Assembly (NCBI GenBank): GCA_016210205.1
Contig: JACQUO010000023.1
Location: 129,788-193,787 of the forward strand
Length of the DNA stretch: 64,000 bases
Direction: 5' to 3'
Origin: Chloroflexota bacterium
Lineage (GTDB): Bacteria > Chloroflexota > Dehalococcoidia > JACQUO01
In this document: positions 42,892-51,906 of the stretch, one piece after another
Position numbering within the stretch: position 1 is the stretch's first letter
Layout of the letters: each line of letters starts with the position of its first letter
Position numbers and translations under genes: made by a program
Notes under the pieces: generated by a model
Databases searched by the model: none
Told to the model about the DNA's origin: nothing
What the model saw: the letters and a program-made list of their open reading frames with translations, nothing else

Positions 42892-45357
42892 TTAGGGGTC
42901 GGGCTGGTCCTCGGGCTGGCCCTCGGGCTGGCCCCAAGCCGTGGCCTCCGGGCCAAACCTGGTGAGGCTGCGAGCCAGCTCCCGGAGGCGCCGGTCCACC
43001 CGGCCATTGATGCTGCTGGCGGGAAACTCCCCCTTGCGCCCGCGCTGGCCGGCCCTCCCCCCCGTGAGCACCTCCATGCCGTCGTCCACGGTCTTGATGG
43101 CGTAGATGTGGAACTTGCCAGCGGCCACCGCCTCCACTACCTCCTCCTTAAGCATCAGGTGGCGGACATTCTGATGGGGTATCATCACGCCCTGACGTCC
43201 CGTGAGGCCCTTCACCTTGCAGACGGCGTAGAACCCCTCGATTTTCTCATTCACCCCGCCGATGGCCTGGATTTCCCCCTTCTGGTTCACGGAGCCGGTG
43301 ACGGCGAGGTCCTGCCGCAGGGGCAACTCCGCCAGGCTGGACAGGATGGCGTAGAGCTCCGTGGAGGAGGCGCTGTCCCCTTCGATGCCCTCATAGGACT
43401 GTTCGAAGCAGACGCTGGCAGAGAGGGACAGGGGCTTGTCCTGGGCGTACTTCCATCCCAGGTAGCCGCTCAATATCATGACGCCCTTGTCATGGATTCG
43501 ACCAGAGAGATGGGATTCCCGCTCGATGTTGATGACGCCCCGGCGCCCCATGAAGGTCTGGGCGGTGACCCGGGAGGGCCGCCCGAAGGTGGTATCGCCC
43601 AAGGTGTAAACGCTCAGGCCATTGACCTGGCCCGCCTGCTCGCCATCCACCTCAATCATGATAGTGCCCTGTCTAATCATCTCCCGGATGCGGTGCTCCA
43701 GCAGATTGTGGCGGTAGAGCTTCTCGTCGATGGCCCGCCGCACATGGCGGGCCTCCACCCGCTCGGCCCCGTCCCGGGCGGCCCAGTAGTCCCCCTCCGT
43801 CACCAGCTCCTGGATTTGGGCGAAGCGGGAGGACAGCTTATCCTGGTCGGCCACCAAGCGGGCGCCGTACTCCGCCACCTTGGCCACCCCCGAGGGGGTA
43901 TAGTGGCGCAGGCCCTCCTTCTCGCAGGTGCCGCAGATGAAAGCGGCGTAGGCATGCAGGTTTTGGGGCGTGCGCTCGATGACGAAATCGAAGTCGGCCT
44001 TGACCCGGAAGAGCTCCCAGAAGTCCTCATCATACGTAGAGAGCGTCTGATAGAGATTGCCATCCCCCACCAGCACCACCTTCACCTCCAGGGGAGTGGG
44101 CTGGGGCCGCATCCCCTGGGGAGCGATGAAGCCCATGAGCTCCAGGGGGTCCTCCAGGCGCACCTCTTTTTTGCGCAGGGCCCGCTTGAGGGCTTCCCAG
44201 ACCCCGGGGCTGGTCAGGACATCGCGGGCCGCCAGGAGCAGGTAGCCGCCGTTGGCTATGTGGAGGGCGCCGGGCTTGAGCATGGTGTGATCGCTCAAGT
44301 ACCCCCCCATAAAGAAACGCCGCTCTATTTTCCCGAAGAGGTTGCTGTAGATGGGGTTGGACTCCTCCACCACCGGTGGGCCTTTGGTGTCGCCGTTGTC
44401 CACAAAGACATTGACATGGAAGGGGATGTAGGGGTCCCGGGGGCCGGCGGAGGTGGTGATGTACTGAGGGGATTGGGCCTGGCCCTCCGTCTGCTTGAAG
44501 ATATCCAGGTGGTCCCGGGTGTAGGTCTTGAGCTGCTCCAGGAAGCCCCAGAGGGGCTCGTCCTTATACTCCTCGGCCACCTCGCCAAGGAGGCGGGAGA
44601 TGGTGAACTCGCCCAGCTGGCGGTCCTGCTCCGACACCCGCTCCATGGTGCGCCGCTCCGTGTCCCGGGCCTTCTCGAAAGTCTCGTCCACCCGCTTGGA
44701 CAGCGCGCTGCGGCGCTCCTCTATCTGGTTGCGCTCCTCCTCGCTCAGGGAGGCGTAATCGGCGGTGGGGATGGGCTTGCCCTCGTGGAGGGGCACCAGG
44801 TGGGCGCCCGTGGAGGTCATCTGCATGACGAAGCCCTGCTGGCGAGCCTCCTGGTCCAGCCCCTCAAAGAGCTGTTTTTGCTCCGCCTGCGCCTCCTCGA
44901 CGATTTGCTTCTTCTGGAGCTCGTACTGCTCGCTGGAGAAGGCCTGGCTCAGCCCATCCTTGAGGTCGTCCTTGAGCTGGAGCACCCGGTCGCGAAAGAT
45001 CTTTCCCCGGCCGGCGGGCAAGGGCACGATTTGAGGGCGGTCAGGGTCGGCGAAGTTGTGGAAATAGCACCAATCCTGGAGGCGGAAGTGGTCGCGGAGG
45101 TTTTCCTTCTCCCGGCTCACCTTCTCGATGTAGGTCTTGACCATGGAGGTCTTGCCAGTGCCCGCCAGCCCCGCCACATAGATGTTATAGCCGGCCCGCT
45201 CCATGGCCAGCCCGAACTCGATGGCCCGGGTGGCCCGGTCCTGGCCGATGAACTCCCCCAGGGGCGTCAGGTCCTTAGTGCACTCGAAGGTGAAAATCTT
45301 CTCGTCGCAGGTCCAGCGGAGCTTGTCTGCCGGGACCAAATAGCGGTTAATAGCCAT
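42892..45357 (-). CDS. LonB-type ATP-dependent protease (AAA_32 family)
   Basis: An 821-residue Lon-like protease. The N-terminal third has Walker A AGLAGTGKTSMVKTY with a long helical insertion. The ATPase part includes NGGYLLLAARDVL and the sensor regions. The C-terminal Lon protease domain has the Ser-Lys dyad at Ser662 (EGDSASST) and Lys705 (GGVNEKIEG), spaced 43 residues as in Lon. The family is usually cytosolic. The promoter TTGCCA-17-TAGAAT is upstream; the ribosome site is AGGAGG. The last 55 residues are polar and repetitive (GQPEGQPEDQ). A 830-residue open frame on the other strand is a shadow. Confidence 0.92.
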   Translation of the reverse strand: MAINRYLVPADKLRWTCDEKIFTFECTKDLTPLGEFIGQDRATRAIEFGLAMERAGYNIYVAGLAGTGKTSMVKTYIEKVSREKENLRDHFRLQDWCYFHNFADPDRPQIVPLPAGRGKIFRDRVLQLKDDLKDGLSQAFSSEQYELQKKQIVEEAQAEQKQLFEGLDQEARQQGFVMQMTSTGAHLVPLHEGKPIPTADYASLSEEERNQIEERRSALSKRVDETFEKARDTERRTMERVSEQDRQLGEFTISRLLGEVAEEYKDEPLWGFLEQLKTYTRDHLDIFKQTEGQAQSPQYITTSAGPRDPYIPFHVNVFVDNGDTKGPPVVEESNPIYSNLFGKIERRFFMGGYLSDHTMLKPGALHIANGGYLLLAARDVLTSPGVWEALKRALRKKEVRLEDPLELMGFIAPQGMRPQPTPLEVKVVLVGDGNLYQTLSTYDEDFWELFRVKADFDFVIERTPQNLHAYAAFICGTCEKEGLRHYTPSGVAKVAEYGARLVADQDKLSSRFAQIQELVTEGDYWAARDGAERVEARHVRRAIDEKLYRHNLLEHRIREMIRQGTIMIEVDGEQAGQVNGLSVYTLGDTTFGRPSRVTAQTFMGRRGVINIERESHLSGRIHDKGVMILSGYLGWKYAQDKPLSLSASVCFEQSYEGIEGDSASSTELYAILSSLAELPLRQDLAVTGSVNQKGEIQAIGGVNEKIEGFYAVCKVKGLTGRQGVMIPHQNVRHLMLKEEVVEAVAAGKFHIYAIKTVDDGMEVLTGGRAGQRGRKGEFPASSINGRVDRRLRELARSLTRFGPEATAWGQPEGQPEDQPDP

Positions 45358-45402
45358 GAATATCCTCCTGGATGGGATGCTCTCTTTGTCCTTGTCCCAG
45401 GC

Positions 45403-45431
45403 ATTCTAAGGAAGTGCGCCAAGATTGGCAA
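45403..45431 (-). promoter_or_regulatory. promoter for LonB-type protease
   Basis: Minus strand TTGCCA (45431..45426), 17 bp, TAGAAT (45408..45403). Confidence 0.6.
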
Positions 45432-45467
45432 TAGCCCAGGGACGCACGGGTTAAGGCCAGGGATTAT

Positions 45468-47285
45468 TCATGCCCCCAGCTTGAGTACTGCCATGAAGGC
45501 CTCCTGGGGGATTTCCACATTGCCCACCCGCTTCATGCGCTTCTTGCCCTCAGCCTGCTTCTCCAGAAGCTTGCGTTTGCGGGTGACATCGCCGCCGTAG
45601 CACTTGGCAAGGACATCCTTGCGCATGGCCTTGACATTCTCCCGAGCCACCACCTTCCCCCCGATGGCCGCCTGCACCGCCACCTCGAAGAGCTGGCGTG
45701 GGATGAGTCCCCGGAGCTTCTCCACCAGCTCCCGTCCCCGGCGATGGGCGTCGTCCCTGCGCACGATGGTGGAGAGGGCATCCACGGGCTGCCCGTTGAC
45801 CAGGATATCCAGCTTCACCAGGGGCGCGGGACGATAGTCAGCGAAGGCGTAATCCAGACTGGCGTAGCCCTGGGTGAGAGACTTCAGGGGGTCGTAGAAA
45901 TCCACCAGCATGTGGGCCAGGGGCATGGCGTACTCCAGATGCACCCGGGCCCCCACCTCCTTCTCCCCGCCGATGTAGCTCATATGCTTATACTCGCCAC
46001 GGCGGGCGGTGACCAGCTCCATGATGGGGCCGATGTAGCGCGAAGGGGCGATGATGGTGATAGCCATCCAGGGCTCGCGAATCTCCGCCGTCTCCTGAGG
46101 CGGCGGCAGGCGGGCGGGGCTGTCCACCGTCATCAGAGAGCCATCGGTCTTGAGGGCCTGATAGGCCACGCTGGGAGCGGTGATGACCAGGCTCAGGCCA
46201 TACTCCCGCTCCAGCCGTTCCCGGACAATTTCCATGTGAAGGAGGCCCAAAAAGCCGCAGCGAAAACCGAAGCCTAGGGCGGCGCTGGACTCGGGCTCGT
46301 AGGAGAGGGAAGCGTCGTTGAGCTTGAGCTTGTCCAGAGCGTCCCGGAGCAGGGGGTAATCGCCCCCCTCCACGGGATAGAGGCCGGCGAAGACCATGGG
46401 TTTGGCGGGGCGATAGCCCGAGAGGGCCGTCGCCGCAGGGCGCTCGGCCCCGGTGATGGTGTCCCCCACCTGGCAGTCCTTGACATTCTTGAGGCCGGTG
46501 GCAATATAACCCACCTCGCCAGCGGCCAGACCCTCCCCTGGGGTGAGAACGGGGCGGAAGGTCCCCACCTCCAGCGCTTCCATCTCTTTGCCCGTGGCCA
46601 TGGCGCGCAGGCGCTGGCCCGAGGCCATCCGGCCGTCCACCAGGCGCACATAGGCGATGACCCCCTTATAGGGGTCGAACATGGAATCGAAGATGAGGGC
46701 GCGGGCCTCCGCCTCGGGCCGGCCCCGCGGCGGGGGCACCCGGCGCACCACCGCCTCCAGCACCTCCCGGACTCCCGTCCCCTCCTTGGCGGAGACCAGG
46801 AGGGCCTCCCCCAGGCCCAGGGTCTCTTTTATCTCCTGAACCACCCGTTGGGGGGCGGCGGAAGGCAGGTCTATCTTGTTGACCACGGGGATGAGCGTCA
46901 GGTTCTGCTCCAGGGCAAAATAGACATTGGCCAGGGTCTGGGCCTGGATGCCCTGGGTGGCGTCCACCACCAGCACGGCGCCCTCGCAGGCGGCCAGGGC
47001 CCGAGACACCTCGTAGGAGAAGTCCACATGGCCAGGGGTGTCGATGAGGTTGAGCTGATAGGCCTGGCCATCGGCAGCTTTGTACTCCATGCGCACCGGG
47101 TGGGCCTTGATGGTGATGCCCTTTTCCCGCTCCAAGTCCATGGCATCCAGCACCTGTTCCGCCATCTGGCGGGGGGCCAGGGTGCCCGTGAGCTCCAGGA
47201 AGCGGTCCGCCAGGGTGGACTTGCCGTGGTCGATGTGGGCGATGATGCAGAAGTTGCGGATGCGAGATGGCTCCATGGGGCTCAT
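45468..47285 (-). CDS. lepA: elongation factor 4 (LepA)
   Basis: Ribosome-associated GTPase that helps ribosomes under stress or in initiation. The G domain begins [20 protein letters not shown] (G1), with [12 protein letters not shown] (G3) and VNKIDL (G4). Domains II, III and V follow, and the C-terminal LepA-specific region has [20 protein letters not shown] followed by KKRMKRVG. Length (about 605 residues) is standard. The start is uncertain: ATG 47285 ([12 protein letters not shown]) or ATG 47276; neither has a clear Shine-Dalgarno. It follows the CCxHH membrane protein gene by 42 bp. Confidence 0.96.
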   Translation of the reverse strand: MSPMEPSRIRNFCIIAHIDHGKSTLADRFLELTGTLAPRQMAEQVLDAMDLEREKGITIKAHPVRMEYKAADGQAYQLNLIDTPGHVDFSYEVSRALAACEGAVLVVDATQGIQAQTLANVYFALEQNLTLIPVVNKIDLPSAAPQRVVQEIKETLGLGEALLVSAKEGTGVREVLEAVVRRVPPPRGRPEAEARALIFDSMFDPYKGVIAYVRLVDGRMASGQRLRAMATGKEMEALEVGTFRPVLTPGEGLAAGEVGYIATGLKNVKDCQVGDTITGAERPAATALSGYRPAKPMVFAGLYPVEGGDYPLLRDALDKLKLNDASLSYEPESSAALGFGFRCGFLGLLHMEIVRERLEREYGLSLVITAPSVAYQALKTDGSLMTVDSPARLPPPQETAEIREPWMAITIIAPSRYIGPIMELVTARRGEYKHMSYIGGEKEVGARVHLEYAMPLAHMLVDFYDPLKSLTQGYASLDYAFADYRPAPLVKLDILVNGQPVDALSTIVRRDDAHRRGRELVEKLRGLIPRQLFEVAVQAAIGGKVVARENVKAMRKDVLAKCYGGDVTRKRKLLEKQAEGKKRMKRVGNVEIPQEAFMAVLKLGA

Positions 47286-47327
47286 AGTAGCACGGGGAAG
47301 GGGTGGATACAAGGAGCGGGAAGGGGA

Positions 47328-48251
47328 CTACCTCAGCTCCCAGCGGAAGGAACGTTCGGGCACACCGTAGAGACCGAGAACAATGAGCCGCATCCAGCGG
47401 GCTCCCGGAGCCACGGCGGGGAAGGCCAGGGAGACTTCACGATGATGCCCTCCGGCGGGCGCGCCGTCCCAGGACAGGGGCCGGTAGCGGTTCCCTTGGC
47501 TGTCCTCCAGCACCGCCACCGCCGCGGGGTCGAAGGACAGGGAGCCCTGGTGCGTATCGAAAGCAACCTTGAGGTTGACCGGGAAGCCGGGGGCCCAGGA
47601 ACGCGGCGAGACCTCCACCCCCAGGCCGCCGGCCTCAGCGCTCTGGGGCACCAAGCTCATGGGAGCGAGAATGGCGCTGACGTTGGCAGCCTGGCTCCCC
47701 GAGTTCAGGTTGAGCCAGAAGACCATAGGAAGAGCCACCAGGGCCAAGGCGATGACGCCTCCCCTGACCTTGGGTAAGTTCAGGACCGCCAAGGGGCCCA
47801 AGATGCCTTTCCCCGGCTGATAAAGCCCCCGGGCCCGAATATGCTGGAGCATCTGGAGTATGCCCCAGAGGTTGGCCACCAGGCCCACCGCCAGGAAGAA
47901 GGGCTGGTACTGCGAAAGGAACGGGGCCAGGGCAGAGAGGCCGAGGAGGGGCAGGACATCGGCGCCGTGATGCAAGCAGCACGCCACCATGGCCCCGCCG
48001 GATACCCCGCCGCTGGCGGCCACGGAGGCCAAGCCCTGGGCCTGGCGCAGGTGCGCCTGCTGTCGGATGTGCCAGAAGAGGCCGGCCTGTAAGCCGAAGC
48101 CCGCCGCCAGCAGCCCCAGCCACGGCTCCAGGGCCAAGAACTGCTGCCAGGCATGGGGCCAGGACTCGGCCACGCCCAGGACCACCAAGAATAGACTGAT
48201 GAGCAGAGCGCCTGCGGCAACTCCCACCGCAAGGGGTCGAGGCGAGGACAT
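47328..48251 (-). CDS. membrane protein of unknown function with CCxHH motif
   Basis: A 307-residue protein with about five membrane helices in the first 210 residues and a beta-rich soluble C-terminal part (about 215-307). The third hydrophobic segment has GGAMVACCLHHGADVLPLLG followed by LSALAPFLSQYQ. A CCxHH motif in a membrane helix next to an ADVLP turn suggests a metal or heme-handling role, as in some copper or mercury transport proteins. ATG 48251 has GGAG upstream. It is upstream of lepA on the same strand. No named family is recognised. Confidence 0.6.
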   Translation of the reverse strand: MSSPRPLAVGVAAGALLISLFLVVLGVAESWPHAWQQFLALEPWLGLLAAGFGLQAGLFWHIRQQAHLRQAQGLASVAASGGVSGGAMVACCLHHGADVLPLLGLSALAPFLSQYQPFFLAVGLVANLWGILQMLQHIRARGLYQPGKGILGPLAVLNLPKVRGGVIALALVALPMVFWLNLNSGSQAANVSAILAPMSLVPQSAEAGGLGVEVSPRSWAPGFPVNLKVAFDTHQGSLSFDPAAVAVLEDSQGNRYRPLSWDGAPAGGHHREVSLAFPAVAPGARWMRLIVLGLYGVPERSFRWELR

Positions 48252-48384
48252 AACTAATCTCCGGGCATTTCGTGGGCCTGTCCGACCAGTCACAACCTAA
48301 CGGCCCCATGTGAAGAAGGGATGGAGAAGCCGGGGAGAATTGATGGAAGTGGGCCGGGGGCTCAGCCTCGCTTAAGGCTGGTGG

Positions 48385-49233
48385 CTACCGCGGCAGGGGG
48401 TAGTTGGCGAAGAGCCACTCCTGGGCCTCGAGGCATTGGGGGCGGCCCTCCACCATCACATTGTTGTGGATGCGGATGAGGCGACGCTCCCAGGCGGCGG
48501 GCAGGGCGGGGATGTCGGCGGCGGCGGAGAGGAGCACCCGGGCCTGGAGCCGCTGGAGGTGCCCCAGGAGCGCCTCCCAGTCCTCCTCGCAGAAGGCGCA
48601 GGGCGTCTTCCAGTCGGACTGCCAGTAGGGGGGGTCAACGTAGAAGCAGGTGTCCGGAGCATCGTAGCGTTCCAGCACCGCCGCGTAGTCCCCGTGGGTT
48701 ATCTCCACGCTCTTCAGGCGGCGCTGCCAGTGGAGCAGGCCCTCCACCACCTCCATCCGCTCCCCCACGCAGTCACCGCTCACCTCCAGGCACTCGTAGT
48801 TGCAGCTTCCCAAAATCAGGTACATGAAGCGGTAGAAACGCTCCACCGGGTCCTCGCCCTCACGGGGGCAGGCAGCCTCCTGGGCCAGGGCCTGGAAGCG
48901 GTGCTGGCTCAGCGCCCATTCCTTCGCTCGCAGGACACGGCGCTGGGCGGCGGTGTGGTCGCGGATGAACTGGTAGGCGAAGGCGATGTCAGGGTTGAGG
49001 TCGTTGATGACCTCTTGAGGCGAGGGGCTCTTGCGGAAGAGGACGGCGGCGCCGCCGGCGAAGGGTTCGGCGTAGAGGTGATGGGCCGGTAAGAGGCTGA
49101 GGATGATGCTGCTGATGCCAGTGTTGCCGCCGGGGCTGCCGAAGGGCTTGCGCCGGGCCCAGGGCCGCTGGCCGCGACGCTCCACCTCCACCTGGTACTC
49201 CCAAAGCTCACGCTTGTCTTTGGCCCTGGTCAT
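48385..49233 (-). CDS. D12 class DNA adenine methylase (Dam family)
   Basis: A 282-residue N6-adenine methyltransferase. The SAM-binding motif is LYAEPFAGGAAVLF (FxGxG type), and the catalytic motif is DPPY in TCFYVDPPYWQS. NDLNPDIAFAYQFIRD is also typical of the D12 family. No restriction endonuclease is adjacent, so it looks like an orphan or phage-derived methylase. The start overlaps the MFS gene stop (ATGA), an odd operon partner. The specificity is unknown; GATC is only one possibility. Confidence 0.9.
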   Translation of the reverse strand: MTRAKDKRELWEYQVEVERRGQRPWARRKPFGSPGGNTGISSIILSLLPAHHLYAEPFAGGAAVLFRKSPSPQEVINDLNPDIAFAYQFIRDHTAAQRRVLRAKEWALSQHRFQALAQEAACPREGEDPVERFYRFMYLILGSCNYECLEVSGDCVGERMEVVEGLLHWQRRLKSVEITHGDYAAVLERYDAPDTCFYVDPPYWQSDWKTPCAFCEEDWEALLGHLQRLQARVLLSAAADIPALPAAWERRLIRIHNNVMVEGRPQCLEAQEWLFANYPLPR

Positions 49234-50555
49234 GTCTTCGCTCCGGGACTCGGGCTGGCGGCGACGGTGCTGGCCGTCCGCGGCTCCAGGCTCCTCTTGG
49301 GCAGGGGCAGGAAGTAGAGGAAGACCATACCGATAAGGCCCAGGAGGCCCGAGACCAGGAAGGCGAGGGTGTAGGTCCCGGTGGCATCCCAGAGCAAGGC
49401 GTAGAGGAAGGTGGCGCTGGCCGAGGCCGCGGTGGTGATGGGCGCCATCACCCCCATGATGATGGGCAGGTTAACTACCCCAAAGAGGTCCCCCACATAG
49501 ACATTCCACAGGGCCAGACCGCAGCCGTAGCCGATGCCGAAGATAACGCTAAAAATGAAATAGGTGGTAGCATCCCTCACCGCGAAAGCGGCGAAGAGCA
49601 TACTGAAGGCGGTGGCCCCCAGGGTTATCCACAGGATGGGCTTGCGCCCCCAGCGGTCCATAAGGCGGTCCGAGGTCCAGCCCCCCACAATCCGCCCCGC
49701 GATGGCGGCGAGGACGATGGCGGAGTAGGCGGCGGTGACGAAGCCCCCGTCCAGCTTGAGGTCGATACGGCCCCAGGCCTGGACCTGGCCCAGGGTGGGC
49801 ACCACGGAGGTCATGTAGCCCAGCTCGGTGAGGACGAGGAGCCAGAAGGTGGGGGTGCGCAGCACCTCTTTCATAGACCAGCGCGTCGAGCGCACGGCGA
49901 AGTCCCGGCGGCGCTTCAGCTCCTCCTCAGTGGGCTTGATGCCGTCGGGATAGGTGCCCGCCTTCTCGGGGCTGTCCACGATGAAAGCACCCCCGATGAG
50001 GGCCAGGACCGCGAAGAAGATGGCGAAGCCCAGATAGCCGTTCCGCCAACCCCAGTTGCTGTTGAGCCATTCCGCCATGGGAGCCCCTATAAAAAGGCCC
50101 CCGCTGAGGCCGATGCCCGCCAGGCTCTGGGCCAGCCCCGCCCGGCGCATGAACCAGCGCCGTACCGGGACATTGGTGGGGATGCCACTGGCAATCTGCA
50201 CCCCGATGCGAGTGAGGACGCCATAGGTGAGATAGAAGTGCCAGGGCTCCCGGGTGAGGCTGATGGACCAGGTGGCCAGGGCCCCGATGATAGCTCCAAC
50301 GAAAATCATGCGCCGGGCCCCCACCCGGTCCAGGAGGGTTCCAATGAAGGGGGAGGAGAGGGCCCCGGTGACGAAGGCGATGGTGAAGCCCAGGGAGAGG
50401 GTGGAACGGCTCCAGCCAAATTCTTGAAGCAGATAGGGGAAGAAATAGCCGAAGGAGAACTGGACAGCGTTGCCCCCCAGCATCACCACCGAGGCGCCTA
50501 CCAGCACAATCCAGCCGTAGAAGATGCCCTTCTTGTGCTCCGTCAGGGTCGCCAT
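49230..50555 (-). CDS. MFS transporter (oxalate/formate antiporter or monocarboxylate-like)
   Basis: A 441-residue major facilitator with 12 predicted helices. It begins FYGWIVLVGASVVML followed by FGYFFPYLLQEFGWSRSTLS, and has the MFS motif GTLLDRVGARRM between helices 2 and 3 and GGWTSDRLMDRWGRKPIL after helix 8. The N-terminal GW...FGWSR pattern is like the OFA/MCT group that carries small carboxylates. ATG 50555 (MATLTEHKK) is used instead of the track start at 50630. The substrate is inferred only from family pattern. The Dam methylase gene overlaps the end. Confidence 0.85.
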   Translation of the reverse strand: MATLTEHKKGIFYGWIVLVGASVVMLGGNAVQFSFGYFFPYLLQEFGWSRSTLSLGFTIAFVTGALSSPFIGTLLDRVGARRMIFVGAIIGALATWSISLTREPWHFYLTYGVLTRIGVQIASGIPTNVPVRRWFMRRAGLAQSLAGIGLSGGLFIGAPMAEWLNSNWGWRNGYLGFAIFFAVLALIGGAFIVDSPEKAGTYPDGIKPTEEELKRRRDFAVRSTRWSMKEVLRTPTFWLLVLTELGYMTSVVPTLGQVQAWGRIDLKLDGGFVTAAYSAIVLAAIAGRIVGGWTSDRLMDRWGRKPILWITLGATAFSMLFAAFAVRDATTYFIFSVIFGIGYGCGLALWNVYVGDLFGVVNLPIIMGVMAPITTAASASATFLYALLWDATGTYTLAFLVSGLLGLIGMVFLYFLPLPKRSLEPRTASTVAASPSPGAKT

Positions 50556-50822
50556 CGTCTCGTCTTTCTTTCTAGCGGCCTGCAGGGCCGATGAGAGAGC
50601 CGAGAAATCCCCGGCCGGCGGTGAGGGCACGAGATGCTATCGCTGCGGGGCAAGCCAGGTATGGCCTTAGCTTATGCGGAATTTATCCAGCATCCTTTCC
50701 AGAGGAAGGATAGCCAAACCCCGCCCTTAAGTCAAGCCAAGCTAGGAAACCAAGTGCCGCAGGATGATCGCCAGACCCGCAGCGAAGCTTTTCGAGCCGG
50801 GCCCTGGGGCTAGGCCACCACC

Positions 50823-51905
50823 CTAAGGGCCCGCCGCTGACACCAGCCTCGGCAGGCGCTCCTCTCTGGCCTCTAGGGCCAGGAAGGCGTCTATCCTGGA
50901 GTCCGCCCAGGCACGCTGGTGCTGGTGGGTGGGGTGGGGTCGGAAAAGATGGCGACAAGCCTCCGGATCAGCCCCTCGTATCTCCATATCCTCCAGCCGG
51001 CCCGCCCCCAGGCCGCCTCGCACGCAGTAAGACAGATACCCCACCTGGGCCACAGGGAAACCCATAAGCTCGGAGGCCAAGCAGTCAGCAGCCACGGGGT
51101 CGACGCTGGCTATGGCCACATCCCAGGACACGGCATGGCCAGCTCCCGGGCCATCTCCCTCCATGCCCCAGTAGCCGTCGATGACACTGAGATGGGGGCG
51201 GAAGCGCCGCGCCACCAAATACAAGTTCAAATTTTGGGTAGGAAAGCCCTGGTGCATCCGCTGGCGGTCGTTGTCGCTGACGCCTTGCACCACACCGCCC
51301 TTGACCCGCTCCATGATGGGCGTGTACTTCACAAAGGCGGGGATATAGTAATAGGCCTGGCGCATGAGGTCCCGAAACGCCCCCTGGGGACCCGAGGGCA
51401 CCTGATAGTAAAGGCTGCCCATAATCAGGTTCTTGAGGGAGAGGGTGACCAGGACGCAGTCATGGGTCTTGGGAGGGCAAAGGGAGACCACAAAATCCGC
51501 CTCGGCCACGGGGCGGGAGAAGCGCAGGGTCATGGGGTTCAGGTCTCGGTCCCGAACCTCCACCTTGCCCCAGGGGCCATCGTTCAGGTCCAAAAGTTTC
51601 AGGCCGTATTGCTTAGCCATCTCCCGGTAGCCGAAGCTGCGATAGGCGATATGGGCCGGGAACCCCGTCCCCTCGGCGATGGCGATGGGGCCGGCAAACC
51701 GAGGCCGCAGGAAGTCTAGCAGCGCCCGCACGGCCTCGGCCTGGGTGGAGGCCAGGGGCACGGTAACAGAGGCCAGGTTGACCTTGATGAGGATGCGCCG
51801 GACGCCCTCCAGGTGAATCTCGGGGGCGATGAGGTCTAAGGCACGCCGGATATTGTCGTAGCGGCCGCCGCCCCGGGCCAGACCCACCTTAGGCTTTGGG
51901 GGCAC
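50823..51905 (-). CDS. DUF362 domain protein
   Basis: A 360-residue DUF362 protein, a family of unknown function often linked to Fe-S enzymes. It contains LIKVNLASVTVPLASTQAEA, PIAIAEGTGFP, SLCPPKTHDCVLVTLSLKNL, and HLSVIDGYWGMEGDGP. It lacks the extra ferredoxin-type CxxCxxC domain seen in some members. The start is GTG 51905, 1 bp after the stop of the radical SAM gene, so it is the last gene of a GT2-radical SAM-DUF362 operon. Confidence 0.82.
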   Translation of the reverse strand: MPPKPKVGLARGGGRYDNIRRALDLIAPEIHLEGVRRILIKVNLASVTVPLASTQAEAVRALLDFLRPRFAGPIAIAEGTGFPAHIAYRSFGYREMAKQYGLKLLDLNDGPWGKVEVRDRDLNPMTLRFSRPVAEADFVVSLCPPKTHDCVLVTLSLKNLIMGSLYYQVPSGPQGAFRDLMRQAYYYIPAFVKYTPIMERVKGGVVQGVSDNDRQRMHQGFPTQNLNLYLVARRFRPHLSVIDGYWGMEGDGPGAGHAVSWDVAIASVDPVAADCLASELMGFPVAQVGYLSYCVRGGLGAGRLEDMEIRGADPEACRHLFRPHPTHQHQRAWADSRIDAFLALEAREERLPRLVSAAGP

Positions 51906-51906
51906 C

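Noticed and set aside
43108-45600. 830-residue open frame on the plus strand opposite the LonB-type protease
   Set aside because: The composition (Gly/His/Leu/Val-rich, no domain motifs) is that of a GC-rich antisense shadow; the minus strand has clear Walker A and Ser-Lys dyad motifs.
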